Shown here: positions 37,101 to 51,096 of the stretch, in pieces | How positions within the stretch are numbered: the stretch's first letter is position 1 | Layout: each line of letters opens with the position of its first letter | Assembly (NCBI GenBank): GCA_022749755.1 | Contig: CM040446.1 | Span: forward strand, 3,464,966 to 3,528,965 | From: Azadirachta indica | Lineage: Eukaryota > Streptophyta > Magnoliopsida > Sapindales > Meliaceae | Length of the DNA stretch: 64,000 bases | Reading direction: 5' to 3' | Notes under the pieces: generated by a model | Seen by the model: only the letters and a program-made list of their open reading frames with translations | What the model was told of the DNA's origin: nothing | Databases searched by the model: none | Program-made: the position numbers and the translations under genes

Positions 37101-38270
37101 CATTAATTAAAAAACATTACATTTTTAATTTCCTTTATATATACACACCCACACACACTTTTCCAATATTAGATAATTTAATGATATTATTGTTACACTT
37201 TCCAAAAATTGAAAAGAAAAGGATTGGATTGGAAGAAAATTGGCAAAGGGGTAGCCTGCAAATTACTCAGCTTTTACTATCAAGTGTGCCCATAAGAGAT
37301 TGTCTTAACAAATCATGACTACTGTAACTTTAATTCCCACTCACTTCCTTGCAATTCACTTTGAGTGTGCAAGTAATCTTGTGCTCCACCTTTCTTTCTC
37401 CCTCTTTTTTTTTTTTTTTTTTCTCTTTAAAAAAAGTATCATACCATCATTTTCTAAGACGTGTGATGATTTGATATTAGTAGTATTAATTTTTGTTTAA
37501 ACTCATTTAAGTACAAAATTTTGATACTTAATTAGTATTGCATTCTCTCTTGATTAAACACCTTTTATTGCAACATTAATTGATCATAGTTAACAAGTCT
37601 TAATCGCAAGAAGATATATCCACTTTAATTACATGAAAATACAATAATATCAATTTCATTATCTCTTTAAAGTTAAAAACTGTAATCAATATATCTTTGA
37701 TGTATCATATAAATCTAACCTTTACCCAAAAAAATAATATATCATTAAACAAACTATAAATTGCTACAAGCTTGAGGTATATATATACACATAATAAAGC
37801 AAAGTATATAATTTTTTTTTTAAAATGATAATAAAGTATGTTATATTATCATCAACAACCACCAACTTCCAAATAAAAACAAAAACAAAAACCCAAAAAT
37901 GGTAGAAAATTTTATCACAAAATCAATAAATAAAAATTAAGTAATTATGTATTATGTCATTGTCGGGAGTCTCGTGATTATCATTGATTTCTATGGCCCC
38001 ACCTAACAGACCAAAAAAAACAAAAAATCAATTTTCATCCTCATTTACTAAAAGCGCAATACATTGTCACCCATGTTCCGCCACTGTATATTATCATCCC
38101 TTCTACGTAAAGTCATTATTATATTTTCCACACGTCGAAGCCATCGAGTAAAATTGATAAAATGACGAAACTACCACTCGCATGCACAACACGATCGAAT
38201 CCCTAAAGCGGAAATCCATCAGGTGCAATTTCGTCCAAATGAGGAAATTGCATGGCACGTGAGGATTCCC
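34101..38270. other. Gene-poor AT-rich intergenic region with microsatellites
   Basis: About 4 kb with CA-rich tracts (34129-34155), TATA-type tracts (36683-36700 and 36780-36795), a T tract at 37408-37425 and many short A or T runs. I find no protein, tRNA or bounded repeat I can support. A tiny frame starting at ATG 34709 (MADDSFKDQVISK...) ends after 25 codons and is not supportable as a gene. Confidence 0.6.
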
Positions 38271-39047
38271 TCATGCGTGTGAGACGCACAGCGGCGTCGT
38301 CGCAGCGACGCTCGAGTGATCCTTGCAGCTTAATGCTTTTATGAACCTCCACGAAGAAGAAGATGATGATGAACCCTTGCCGGAACTACGGTTAACTGTA
38401 AAATTACCTCCGGCGTCCACTGACGGGAACATTACCGATGAACTCCGGCGAATCTGTCGGCTTTTAATGTCTCTGAGGTCCATCTCCGGCGGGAACTTCA
38501 ACATTCCAAACATGGGAAAATACCATCTTGGCTTCACTGCTGGTTTTTTGTCAGATTTTCCTACGCTTCGGACGGAAGAACTTCTCTCCATATCTGTTTC
38601 AGGCGAGGATTTTGAGCTACAGAAACGACGCAGTTTTTGATAGTCAAGTGAACGGCTGGTTCTCAAGAGATTATAATTCTTGGTACTATTTGAAAGAGTT
38701 GAACAGGTTTCCAACTCAGAGAGAGACTCGGATCTCCGGCGTAAAGCACCAGGTGCTTTATCTTCTTTGTCGAGAATAATTCTCGATCGCTGTTTCGGGA
38801 AAGAAGGTTGCTCTTTGAACGGAACGAGTTTACCGCAGAAAATGATATCTTCAGCCGGGCACATCTCCGAGCTGAGGTCGCAGAGAAACTCGAAGAATTG
38901 ATCATGGCGCTCGGTTGATGATCGTCGAGCTTGGCTTGTCATTTCTTCAAAGCCGTCAGTATTATTTTCGTGGAGTGGAAGGTCGCACAGAGAGAGCGCC
39001 TCCTCCGCTTCCTCGACGGGGTCATGAAAATCTGTATTTTGTCCCAT
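38271..39047 (-). CDS. Uncharacterised plant-specific serine-rich protein
   Basis: The frame encodes 258 residues from the ATG at 39047 (MGQNTDFHD). An upstream in-frame ATG at 39080 would add 11. The 39047 start has a stronger context (A at -3, G at +4), and a TATA box lies at about 39124-39132. Visible segments are an acidic N-terminus, the conserved block FFEFLCDLSSEMCPAEDIIFCG, basic and serine-rich stretches, the block KPRWYFPMFGMLKFPPEMDL, and a glycine-serine tail ending SVAATTPLCVSHA. I recall these blocks from uncharacterised dicot proteins, some called membrane-associated kinase regulators, but cannot assign a function. There is no clear transmembrane segment. Confidence 0.72.
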   Translation of the reverse strand: MGQNTDFHDPVEEAEEALSLCDLPLHENNTDGFEEMTSQARRSSTERHDQFFEFLCDLSSEMCPAEDIIFCGKLVPFKEQPSFPKQRSRIILDKEDKAPGALRRRSESLSELETCSTLSNSTKNYNLLRTSRSLDYQKLRRFCSSKSSPETDMERSSSVRSVGKSDKKPAVKPRWYFPMFGMLKFPPEMDLRDIKSRQIRRSSSVMFPSVDAGGNFTVNRSSGKGSSSSSSSWRFIKALSCKDHSSVAATTPLCVSHA

Positions 39048-41739
39048 TTTTTCGGAGAGAGAACAGAAATGAAAACACATAGAGAAGGGAATTTATATGA
39101 ACAAAGTAATCTACGGGAAGGATTTATATAAATATGTGTGTGAAGAAAGAGTTAAAAGAAAGGCAGATTTTTTGTTTTCTATGATAATTTTTCCTTGGTT
39201 GAGAAGATAATTAAATTTGAGCACATGTACAATTATGTACGCGCCAATAAATTATGAAATAAATAAATAAAACATTATAAATATCGTGATCATGCATACA
39301 ATCATCTAATTATATAATTTTACGTGTTATTTTATGTACATAGCAAAAATAATATTAGAAATATAAACTCCTAATAAAAGTATTATATTGTTATACATGT
39401 TTCATATATTTTAAAATTTTCTCTTATATATAAAATATAAAACATGAGATACTAATACAATATTATCAAATTAATTTATATTAATAAATTTGTAAAAAAA
39501 TTTATATACTTAACGCTATATATATATATAAATATTTATGATAATTTTTTTTTATTATAAATATTGTTAAATTTAATTTTTAATTATGTTATTGAATAAT
39601 AATAGAATAACGTGATAAATATTAATGATCATATAACTTTTAAATTACTATATATAAAGAGAGACAAAAGATGGAGAGAAAGCGACAAATGTGAAGAGTT
39701 TATTGGATCAGTGTAGTTTCTTTCCAAGTACTACTTGTTTGAAATCCATGTGTCAAATCGTATTCAGTAATGTAGTTTCTAGTTCCTTTTAATTTTAGTG
39801 GCTTCTAGAAGGCAATGCAAGGGGAAAAGACAAAGGAAGACATCTAGAAAGAGTAAAACAAGGAGATAGATCATAGATAGATTAGATGGAGTGAGTTAAT
39901 TATTGTCTGTGGAGAGGGATACCAAAGAGGCATACATAAAAGAGGATTTAGATTTTAGTGACTTGGTATATACAAACAAATGGTGAAATTAAACTTGTGT
40001 TTTTTTCCCATTTTAATTACTTTCGGCCAAGTTTTGGATTTTAGCCATTGTCATTTTGGGGGTCGGTAATCGTTGTGGATTAGGGCACGTAAGTGTAAGT
40101 AATACCATATGTACATGCATTAGGGATTACTTGCAGTTTTCTTTATTTACATAACAGCACCAATGAGCGCCTAACACGTATGCCCTAATTTGATCGTAAC
40201 CCAAAAATAAATAATGACGAGTAGCTAACGTATGTATTACTTTCCCCGTTAGCTAGGTTTAGTTTTTATGCGCGTATTTGTTACTCAAAAGTCAAAATGC
40301 TTTAAATTGCATGTGATAACCAGGTCAAAAAGATTAATGAAAATATTAATAAGACTGTTAATTAAGCAAATATTTATATAATAATAAAATGTTTAGATCA
40401 AATTTAATTTGTGTAAAAGATTAATTTAATTGACAATTAAAATATGATATTAGGAGAATAATTAGAGTTCAATTATCATCATGTTTTGAATCTCACATGT
40501 CATTCTATTAAAATTGATTTAAACAATAATATTATTGAGCTCCTAACATTCCCGTTGTTTTTCTTTGTATATTAGACTGAAAATGGGCATCCTATTTATA
40601 GAATTAAAAATTTTTCGATATGCATCCTTTAATATTTACATTGATTATCATGTTTGATTTTGATTTTTTAGTTGTAGATGATCTTCACACAATGAGTTTA
40701 AATTTCCTTTCAAAAATTAGGAGAACCTAGAAATTAACGGGGCCATAATATTAACCTAATATTTGATGTTAACAATAAAAAGAAAATAATCCGAATAACG
40801 AATAATTTACACATATGCAATTAATTCCTTCAAGTGTCTCAAAACCTATATGAATATGACAATGTAAAGTTTGCATTTTGTCCACATAACTAGCTACGTA
40901 CAAAGAATATTGATAAATCCAACTTATAAAACGGTTTTGAATTTTCTTTCAGATTATCTGGCTTTGTGTCTTGTCAATACCAGTACTCCATCTTCTTCTT
41001 ATTTTTGTCCTTAATTTGGAGACGAGAACTATGCATGCAAAGTAACGAAAGCCCTCGTTTCGTTTGGATGCGACTGGTAAAGCCCAATCCAGAAAGATGG
41101 GCTTGAAAAGTACTTAACTTAGCCCATAAAGGGGTCCGGCTCAACAGGACTAAGAATGATCTGCACCGGATGGAAGAGTATAGTATTAGTGCGTTTAAAT
41201 TTTTTTTATTTATTACTGTACAAAGAAAATTTAATTTAATTATAAATGCTTAAATTATATAATTTATTGTTTGAAAAAGTTGGAATAAGGAGTAGGGTTC
41301 TGTAGTATTGGTATTAGGTTTTGTTAAAAATTATTCATATTATTAATTGACTGTTATACATCTAAAATTAGCTCATTCAAGGATAGCATTTATTTAAGTC
41401 AAAGTTTTAGGGGTCTAATGATAAACTTATCGAATTCATGAACGAAATTTTAATAAAATATGGGTAAAAAAATATAAAAATTTTTATTTTAATTTCACTC
41501 AAGTTTAAGGACCTGTATGTTATTATTTCAAGTATAAACTGAGAATTGAAATAAAACAAATAAATAAACTGCTGAATCCGGTTCTGAAAGCACTAGTACT
41601 GGCTAGCACGCAACGATCCTTTCACAGGAGAATCTTCCATTCGTCAACAAACAAGCTAAAATCTTTGCCCTCAGATATTTCTACTTCGAATCTCCAAACT
41701 TACAAACGCAAGCAGAGAACACAAAAATCCCACTTCTCA
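39048..41739. other. Intergenic region
   Basis: The left end is the promoter of the minus-strand gene. The centre is AT-rich with no gene. TGGGCTTG and AGCCCATAAA (about 41089 and 41124) are site-II-like motifs 600 bp before the glycerol-3-phosphatase start and may be distal promoter elements. Nothing else is recognisable. Confidence 0.55.
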
Positions 41740-44700
41740 ATGGCGGCTGTTTCAGTTTCAGGCAAGAAACCAATCACTCACGTCATTTTCGACATGGACG
41801 GTCTCTTACTCGGTAACTAAGTCTATCGAACACTTCCCAGCTCCTTCGTGTTCTTCTTTTGTTCTTTCATTTTCATTTCATGAGTTGGGTTCAGATCTTT
41901 ATCTTATATCTTATGATCTAGATGGTGGGTCCGAAGTTCTAAATGCTAGTTCATTACTTGTAATTTTTTAAACAATCATTCAACATTGGATAAATGTAAT
42001 TCGATTAAAGCCATCAAGCTTGCTGTATTCCACACTATGATCTTTTACTTGGCAATTTTATCGAATACTTATTTTTTGTTCTGTTTGGCATTTCTGTGTT
42101 ATCTTTCACGGGAATCTTGAGTTCCAATATTTCTATGGTGAATTGCATTACTTGCAATGTTTGTTATGTTAGGTTTTACTAAAGTCATCTAATTCTGGAA
42201 AATGGATTATGCCTACATTGACGTAATGTTGGATTGAAATGGCCTTTACTCTCTGTCAGTGATTTTAGTTGACTTTGTCAAATTACCTTGATTTTCCAAG
42301 TGAGATCAAACAAAGGATTTTCACGTTAGCAAGCTCTCTAATTGCAATGCTGAAGTGCTATAGACGGTATGGCGTTCTGTGGTCTCTCTGTCTAACTTGA
42401 CTCCAACTATACTCAATGATATACATATATATATATATATATATATGCAGGCTCATACTGCTCAAATATTTATTGGTTTCAATCGGTGGCCATTTTTTAC
42501 CTACTGACATTATGGTACGACTTCTTAACCAGCAGATCCATGCATTTTGGAGGGTTGAAATTACATCTTAAATGTGCCATCTTTGTGGTGCATTAGTTAT
42601 ATATTTTGGATGTAATTTTAGCCATTGAAAATACATTGATCCGATGATTTAAAAATTATATCATAGGGAGTAAGGTGTCATTGGTCTTGACCATATATGC
42701 ATTTGCTTTCCTAGAAATTTCTAGATTCTATAAATAAAGCCCATTTTGTTATACTAGGTTTGTAGTTTTGTTTATTCATATATGAGAAATTCTCTTCAAC
42801 CAGATAATTGCAATCTTGTGTACTTTGTGTTTAGTATGTAAATCCTTTTTCTCCATTGAGCTATCTATAAAGTCAGATTGCTTTGCTTTCCCTGCTGAGT
42901 GATTTTTCTTACAAAATGCTGCCTAGTTCTGTTGAAGATAGTTTATGTACACTGACAACCCTCTTCAATCTTTTCTCATAAAGTTCAATTGTTCACTGAA
43001 CATCATCGCTATGTACTTTTATTAAGATTTAGACTCAATGGTTGGAGGCTCAGATACTGTGCCAAACTGTTATTTTTGAAATCTGAAGTCTGGATTTGTT
43101 GGATGGTGATGATAAATGCCAAATCCTAGGAAACATTTACACATGATGGGTTTTCTGTTTATCACTGCAGATACGGAGAAGTTCTATACTCAAGTCCAGG
43201 AAATCATACTCGCTAGATACAGTAAAACTTTTGATTGGTCTCTTAAGGCAAAAATGATGGGGATGAAAGCAATAGAAGCTGCTCGGGTCTTTGTAAATGA
43301 AACTGGGATCAGTGAATCTCTTTCAGCTGAAGACTTTCTTGTAGAAAGAGAAGAGATGCTGAGTGACTTGTTTCCAACAAGTGATCTTATGCCAGGTATT
43401 ATTTATTAGGGCATCACATCAATTAATTATCTAGTAAATACAACTAGTCTTTCTCTGTGTCATCATTTTAATATAATTTTTATGAGCTATTCTATGCTGC
43501 ATTGTAAGGAAATATTCTTGTAGAATTTAGGTTGAAGTTTTCAATTCTGCCCTCACCTCATAATGAATAAGTAACTACATCCAAACTCGAACAAACCAAT
43601 CTGCTTGAACTTTCTATTATCTTCCCTCTCAAAGCTATAAAAGTAAATGACACACTTTTATTTTGTTTATCTCTATCATCTGGCAGAACAAAAGCTACAC
43701 TGTTAGTAGTCTTACACATACTGAATTATGGATCCTTGATGACTTAATTCTCAAATAGATTAATGAATTTGGCACCCTGAGTTAAATTATACTTACCAGT
43801 ATCGTTATTTATTTTATGCAAATAAAGCTCAAAGTAGGAAGTTTCATTTAACCTCACTAATTTTTCTAGGAAAGTTTGACTGGAAAGTAAGAGAAAGTGA
43901 GAGAATATGAGAGAAAATGTGAGAGAGTACTTAAGATAATATTTCCAATTGAAAATCCTAAAATTACAATAGAAGATTCTGCCGAATTTTATTATTGGTC
44001 ACTGGTATTTATGAGTCACAGGGCTTAGCAGTTGCAAGAAACATGACTAACTACTTTATTTTCTACAGTATGGTGGCAGGAATCAAAAGGAAATTATTAG
44101 AATTTTTATACTTTCTTGCACATGATCGAGTAGAGTGTGAACAGTGATGAGTATGAACAATATGTGGGTAAATACTGATCTTTTCATTTACACATGACAA
44201 CCAACAAAGAAGAGAAGCAATGCATCCAGTATGTATTTCTACAAGATCAGATTCAGTTGACTAGTTATAGTCCTCAAACTTTATAGGAACAGCTATAAAT
44301 AAAGCAATTTGACTGTGAGAAGAGGACAACAAGAATAGTCTTTATTTTATCACCTGATTTGTAGCTATGGTCTAATACTACAAATTCATAATAAAATGTC
44401 CTGATTGTTCTTCTCGTGGATGTAGGCTAAACATTGAACCACATAAGTCTTGACTTTGTTGTTTTGTTTCTTTTGTGGATATCACTCTAATTATGATTAT
44501 TATAGTTGATCAGATTTCTGAGTCAACATAAAGGATCTTGAAACAGGTAAAAAAAAATTCATGGCTTCCCTAAAACACTTGTAAGCTAGCAACTGTTCTA
44601 GGATTTCGGATCTCGTCATGCAAACGTGGATGCATGTTTTTGCTAGGGAAATGTTAAGAGAAATTTCTGTGTATGTTTCACTTTCTTAAAAATTTGGAAT

Positions 44701-46149
44701 TAGTTGCAACTTAAACATCTATTAGATTTTTCTTGTTGCAGGTGCTAGCCGTTTGATCAGGCATCTTCATGCCAAAGGAATAGCAATTGGCGTGGCAACA
44801 GGGTAAGACCTCCCTAAAAAATTTCTTATCTTGTAATACTGCTGTTTCATTCAGTGAGAAATCTGTTGTTGCGCATCTATATATAGACATTTTCTCCACC
44901 TTCCATTAATTTTAGCAAATTTACTTTAATTTAAGGTTCTTGATATGCAATGCTCATCTTAAGATAGTATTTTGCAGTTCTCATAGGCGGCATTTTGAAT
45001 TGAAAACACAGAGACACCGCGAGCTTTTCTCATTGATGCATCATGTTGTTCTTGGTGATGATCCAGAAGTCAAACAAGGCAAGCCCTCGCCAGATGTATT
45101 CCTTGCAGCTGCCAAAAGATTTGAGGTATAACCATCCCGTAGATTCTCTCGTATGTTGTAAGTAGCATCAGTAGGATTTGCTGAAATATACGGAAAGCAT
45201 CTTGTCAGTTCAGTTCATTAGTTTTGGTCAGCAATACAGCTCATGAAAATTGGTGCCTAAACAGGGTGGCCCAGTAGATTCACAACAAATTCTCGTGTTT
45301 GAAGATGCGCCTTCAGGTGTTCTTGCAGCAAAGAATGCTGGGATGTAAGCAAATTTACATTAATATTTCCTCCATTAGTTCAGTTTTAATTATTTTAATG
45401 CCTGACATTTTTATTTTCTCCACTACACTAGTGTCAAGTGTTGCTTATCGAATTAGTAAATAAGATGATTAAATCATTAGGGATGGCTATTGTATCAATT
45501 ACTATGGTCCACGTAAGTTTTCCAACTATAAAGTACTATTAGTTGATAGTTGCTGTGTACTATTTGATTAATATCAACTACAGTCTGTAGCTGTATTCTC
45601 AATCTTCTGCTTTTCTGCTTTGTATATAATTTCTTTTGAGGCATAAATAAACTTTCAAAATGTGTTGCAGTTCAAATTTCAAAATTGGCTATAGGTATAA
45701 CGGATTATATGTATAATAAATTGGTAGTTGAGCCGACGTACACATGGTTTGGAATAAACATGCCAATATCAGAAGCAAGAGAAAGCAACAGTTGAGCAGC
45801 ATGCCAATTCTTATGGTCTTCTATTATAGTTTCTTAGAAAGACTCTGAGTAGGATTGCAATAACTTGAAGTATAACTGTGAATAAAGCAAGGATAGAGTA
45901 TTTTCCTTTAAATTAAAATATCGCATGGCTTCTTGCTGGAATATATAATTGCTTGGGAAGCTTTAACAATCACAGTTACATTTTAGCTCCCACCTTTAAT
46001 TCTATCTATCATGCAGGTCTGTAGTAATGGTTCCAGATCCAAGGCTGGATAGCTCTTATCATGACACCGCAGACCAAATCCTGGGCTCATTATTAGATTT
46101 CAACCCAAGCGATTGGGGTTTGCCGCCATTTGAAGATGCCGAAAACTAG
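41740..46149 (+). CDS. GPP2: Glycerol-3-phosphatase (HAD superfamily)
   Basis: Six exons (41740-41812, 43171-43395, 44742-44802, 44978-45125, 45265-45344, 46017-46149) encode 239 residues, close to the cytosolic Arabidopsis GPP2 length. All four HAD motifs are present: [11 protein letters not shown] with nucleophile D18 and D20, T119 in VATGSHRR, K155 in [10 protein letters not shown], and E182/D183 in [16 protein letters not shown]. The cap lies between motifs I and II. The enzyme hydrolyses glycerol-3-phosphate to glycerol. No transit peptide is visible, so a cytosolic location is likely. The adjacency to TML and XRCC3 agrees with the Arabidopsis locus At5g57440-57460. A TA tract (42424-42446) lies in intron 1. 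The symbol follows Arabidopsis GPP2. A role as a related phosphatase cannot be excluded. Confidence 0.9.
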
Positions 46150-49100
46150 ATTTTTCATATTCATGAAATTATCCTGGCATCAAAAAGAGCACGTTGCATC
46201 CATTGATTGTTGATGATTGAATGTGATTCTTATCTAATTCCTTCACGAGGATTTATGTAGTGTTCAACTTTGTTGCTGATTTGATATTCTTGCAAGAACA
46301 CAGTTTTTTTTGAAGCAAGAAAGTCAATTTATTATGCAAAATGGAATTTTGAGACCCGTTTATAAGCAATAATTGTAGGAAGTGTGAGGGTAGTAGTATG
46401 TAGAAACTGAAATATTCTGAATTAAGAATGTAAAATCATCTCATACATCATTGAGTAGAGATGAATCTTTCTTCATATATGGTTTTACAGTTTTGCCTGC
46501 AGTGCAAGACAGAAAGTCAAGCAAATAAGCAATCAGCTGGAATTGAATTGAAAGCTGAAAGACAAAATTCTTCAGATTCTCTTTAGTGGAATCATTGGTA
46601 GGGTAATGGTATTATGTCACTTGAAATGTAATTCAATTCAACTAGATTTTTACATGAGTATGTCTTAGAAAGCACTTTTGAGCGAGTGTGTTACTTGTAA
46701 AAGCACTTGGAAAACATTTTTAAGCAAGACATAACTTTTAGTGATTTTGCTGATCAAATAAATTCATGAAATTAAACAAGTGAAAAGGAAGTGTCGTCGG
46801 GGACCAGACCCATTAACCACGTGTTCAGATACGGCAGATAATGAATAAGACAGGGACCTTACACCTGTTTCAGAAACATCCCCACTGAGGCAAAAGTCTA
46901 TTAAATTTTATTAGAATGCTTGAATTTTTTAATGTATTTCTTTTTTTAAAATCTGAAATTATTAGTAAAGTGACTGTCGGGATCTTGTCTTTTATCACGT
47001 CCTTTTCTTACACAACTTAATTGACTACTTGAATTTAATTAAAAAGTTATTCTATCTTTTGGTAAAAGAACTGAACAATTATGTTAGTTGATTCAATCGA
47101 TTTTTTCTTTTTGTAAAAAGACAATAACAAAATTAATAAGTAATAAACTGACGGATCTTATATATTAAAATTAAATTGATAATTTATTTCTTATATTGTT
47201 AACTCGATACTGTAAAAAGACTACATAATTAGTTTATGCATATTTATATAAGAACCAATTTCGATTTTAAAACGAAAAAAAAAATCATCAGATAAAATAT
47301 ATAATAACAAAGAACATGTTTGCAAATCCCAAAGGCAGCAACAAATAAAACCTTCTATTCTATGATGCAGCAGATTAAATTGTTGGTTAATTTTCTTAGC
47401 TGTTTTTTGCAAGCAATGTTGCACGTGCTCATGCATTGGCAGAGAATTTAATTTTCTTATTTATTCAAATAATTAATTTTAAATTGATTTGCACTATTTT
47501 AATATGAACTTTTTAATTAAATACCCACCCCATCCATCCAACAAGAACAACTGAACAAAACAGGATGAGAAGAGAATTTATTACTAGTCTTTAATTTTGG
47601 TTTAATTTTTTTATTTACATAATTTAATTGGTAATATATTTACAAGAACTCGTTTAACAGAATTAAATCACGAATTTAGATTTAATTTCTTTATTTTTTT
47701 AATATTTTTTGGATCGATTGGGGAAGTTCATTTTCTAGTTTCTTGTTTCGTAATTTAAATGACTTTTATGTTATTTATTGTCAAATTGACAATTTTTTCT
47801 GGGTCCAGCCGAAGCCTAAATTTAGTGAACTGCTTTATGGAATAAGAAAAGCAAAAGCAAAGCAGCAATTAAATGAAGCAACAAATGGACAAGCTTTAGG
47901 TTCTAATTCTAATCGCCCTAAAATTATATAAAAAAATCTTACTTCAAACCCTAAATATTTATCATTTAAAAAAGGAAAAAAATACAAAATATTACAATTC
48001 AATTTATAAATTTTCAAACCCTAGATATTTGTTATCATTTAAATAATTATTTTAATTAGCTTTGTGATCATATTAATACCATTAATGAATCATAAATTCA
48101 AATATCTTGACTTAACTTATGTAAAGAATATAAATTTATCTTATTTTAATTAATTATATATGTCAATTTTTTCATCACATTAATATTTTGTGATTATTAG
48201 GGATATTTAAATATTTGCATAAATATAAATGAATAAATGATATATGATTTGCTAGCAAGCTTCAATCAATTTATTACTTCTTCCCAACCATAGATTAATT
48301 CTTTTTATTAAATAGAAATGTGAAAAATGATGCTCATACTGTAACTGTTTTAGAAAATAAATTAAAAGATATATTTATAATATTTATCAATAGTTGAAAT
48401 TGGATACAGATTTTTATGAGTAACATCTTATTAGATTTTGATAAATTTTTAATATAATATTAATAAATTATATATATAATTTATTAATATTATATAATAT
48501 TAAAAAAAAAATTTTGAATTTTGCCCATATTATTTTGTATAAAATTTTGTAAATGCTTCTAATATAAAATTGGTAGAATTATTAGAATATATTAATTCAA
48601 AAGTATTAATTTAAAGTAATTATTTCTTCTATTACTTGTTGCCTATCTAATTAGTAGGCCTTCAAACCATTCCATTCAAATATTGTAAGCTACTTCCTCT
48701 CTCTAATTTACATACTATTCATGCTCTTTAATTCCCAACATTATTTTCTTGTATTAATTTTAATATTTTGAAAAAAAAAAGGGATTAATTAAGTGTGATT
48801 TCCCATTAAAAATTATACGAAGTTTTGTAATTAAGATAATGCTCTTTTGTCTAGAAACTTATATGAAAAATATTACATATAATGATTAGTTTATATATTT
48901 TATATAACGATGTGATGGATATACAATATATTTCATAATGTAAATAATTTTATAAATATTAAACATTTAACTAGTAGAATTTTACACAAATATAAATGTA
49001 ACTCTTCTCTCTACCACAAATTATTTTCAATTTTTTTTATCATGAAATATAATTATAGTGTACATATAATAAATTTTAGAATATGAATCATTTCAATTTG

Positions 49101-50189
49101 ATAATGCCCAATAATGAATAATGTATAGTTCGGTATTTGAAAGGATCATTTTACCTACCTTGATAGTATATGGCGCACTCAAAGGGACAAAACCAATTCG
49201 TAAACATGGATATATGTATATATACAATTAATTATGTATGTGGTAAACATAAAGCTAGCAAATGAATTATTTGAAAGTAATTTCAATGCATGTATCATTA
49301 CTCCTAATTTTAGTGGCTAACAAGGGAGCATAAAAGGACCACAAATTACACTTGATTTTTCTTTTAATTGGAGCATTTTAATTTAATTTTGCAACTATTT
49401 ATTATCACTTGTTAATATCAAGACACAATAAATACATCATTTAACAAACTTCACCTAAAAAAGGTCCATAGCTTAACCAACACCACTTTTTTTTTAGATG
49501 GTCCTAAATAGCATTATTAATTAATAATACCCATTAACACATTTTGTTAAGGTCAAGAAGGCAAAGTGCACTTCTAGAAGGGTTTTTTAAAAAAAAAAAA
49601 TTGTAGACTTTCGGAATAAAAATAGATGTTTATAGTTTTAAAGATGCGTCCACAATAACTCTGTTTAAAGTTGCTCTATTTTTTTATTTTCAATAAAGTT
49701 TATATTGGAGTATTTATCATAAATATATATTTTTTAAATTCAACAAGCTAATGACACTATCTATGACGAGGGTTTTTAAATAGTACTTAAATTAATGTAT
49801 TGGATTCCTTTTTTTTTTTTTTTTTTTTTTCCAATTCATAATGAACTAATACAGTTATAACAGCAGTACTCCCAACTGCAAAAAAGATATCTGTTTTCCC
49901 CACTTTTCAATTATATACTACAATTAATTAATCTGAAAATCTAAAATCCTAATTAACTTTTCACACACATAATGCCTTAATATATACCAAATTTTCTCTC
50001 TTATTTTAACATCTTAATTAAGTTTTCATACATATATGATGCTCAATGAAATAATAATGAAATGAATTATGTACATAAAAGTGTCCTTGTTAATTGAACA
50101 CATAATAATAAGAATATTATTGAAATATATATATATGTATATATATCTCATTTGTTGATTAAGTTCATTGTATATACGAATATTTATAT
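46150..50189. other. 3' UTR of the phosphatase gene and long gene-poor region
   Basis: After the 3' UTR (to about 46400) the DNA is AT-rich, with A/T runs near 47279, 48503, 49595 and 49808-49830. I see no gene, tRNA or bounded repeat in this 4 kb. Confidence 0.6.
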
Positions 50190-50281
50190 GGGTGTATGAA
50201 TATTATGACTTTCTAACTGACATTCAATTAACCTCGGGTGTATGAATATTATGACCTTCTAACTGACAGTCAATTAACCTC
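50190..50281. repeat. Direct tandem repeat, two units of 46 bp
   Basis: Unit 1 (50190-50235) begins GGGTGTATGAATATTATGAC and unit 2 (50236-50281) repeats it with two substitutions seen by eye. The copies abut exactly, which indicates a slippage or unequal-crossover duplication. Confidence 0.9.
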
Positions 50282-51096
50282 TTAAACCAGAGATTTCCCT
50301 TTAAACCAATAATTTTGATGGAGCTATACACAAACATATGACATTATATATAAATTAAGAATCACACAAAAGGTAAATCTTTAATCAAAAAAATATATCT
50401 GACAGAATGAGTTTGAAAAAAAAGAAAAAAGAAGAAGAAAAGGAATCAGAATCCCTATGGTTTTCATCACAACATTCTTATTTGCTTAGGTTTCATCAAG
50501 CTATATATATAACTTAACCATTGAATATATATATATGTGCTCTTAATTAAGAATAGATATCATCTAGATCATCTTACTTCCATAGCCAGCTTTATACGAT
50601 ATATAAAAATCTATCTATCATCATTATTAGTCTTCTGTATGAATTAAACATCAAACAAGCTCCATCACTTTCCTCAAGCCAGAAGTATAAGTAGAATATG
50701 AGAGGGGAAAAATGAAAAGACACGAAGTGGAAGTATTAGAGATCAAGGTATATAAGAAATTAATAAAGAAACCCTTTATTAGGAGTTAGCAAACAATCGA
50801 TGAGAATTAACAACCATGCATATACATGATAAAAAATATAAGGAACAAAATCCATAAGCAAATCTGGAAAATCAAAGCTTCTTTTATTAATTCATTCAAG
50901 GAAACAAAGAAACTTTACATATGCAGCATGCAGCAAGGATTAAATAACTAATAAATAGCTAGCCAGCAAGCTTAGCTTAATACATTCCATTTCATATTCT
51001 CATCACAACAAAATATACGGTTCTTCATTGATTTTATGTTATCTTCGTTGACTTGCTTGGCAACTTAATCTGCAAAAAGCCTGACAATAGAGCAAG
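50282..51096. other. 3' flank of the Aux/IAA gene
   Basis: AT-rich sequence. The right part is the 3' UTR region of the minus-strand Aux/IAA gene. No other gene is seen. Confidence 0.5.

Noticed and set aside
39045..39047. N-myristoylation of the MGQNTDF start
   Set aside because: Glycine follows Met, but the serine or threonine usually needed at position 6 is an aspartate here.
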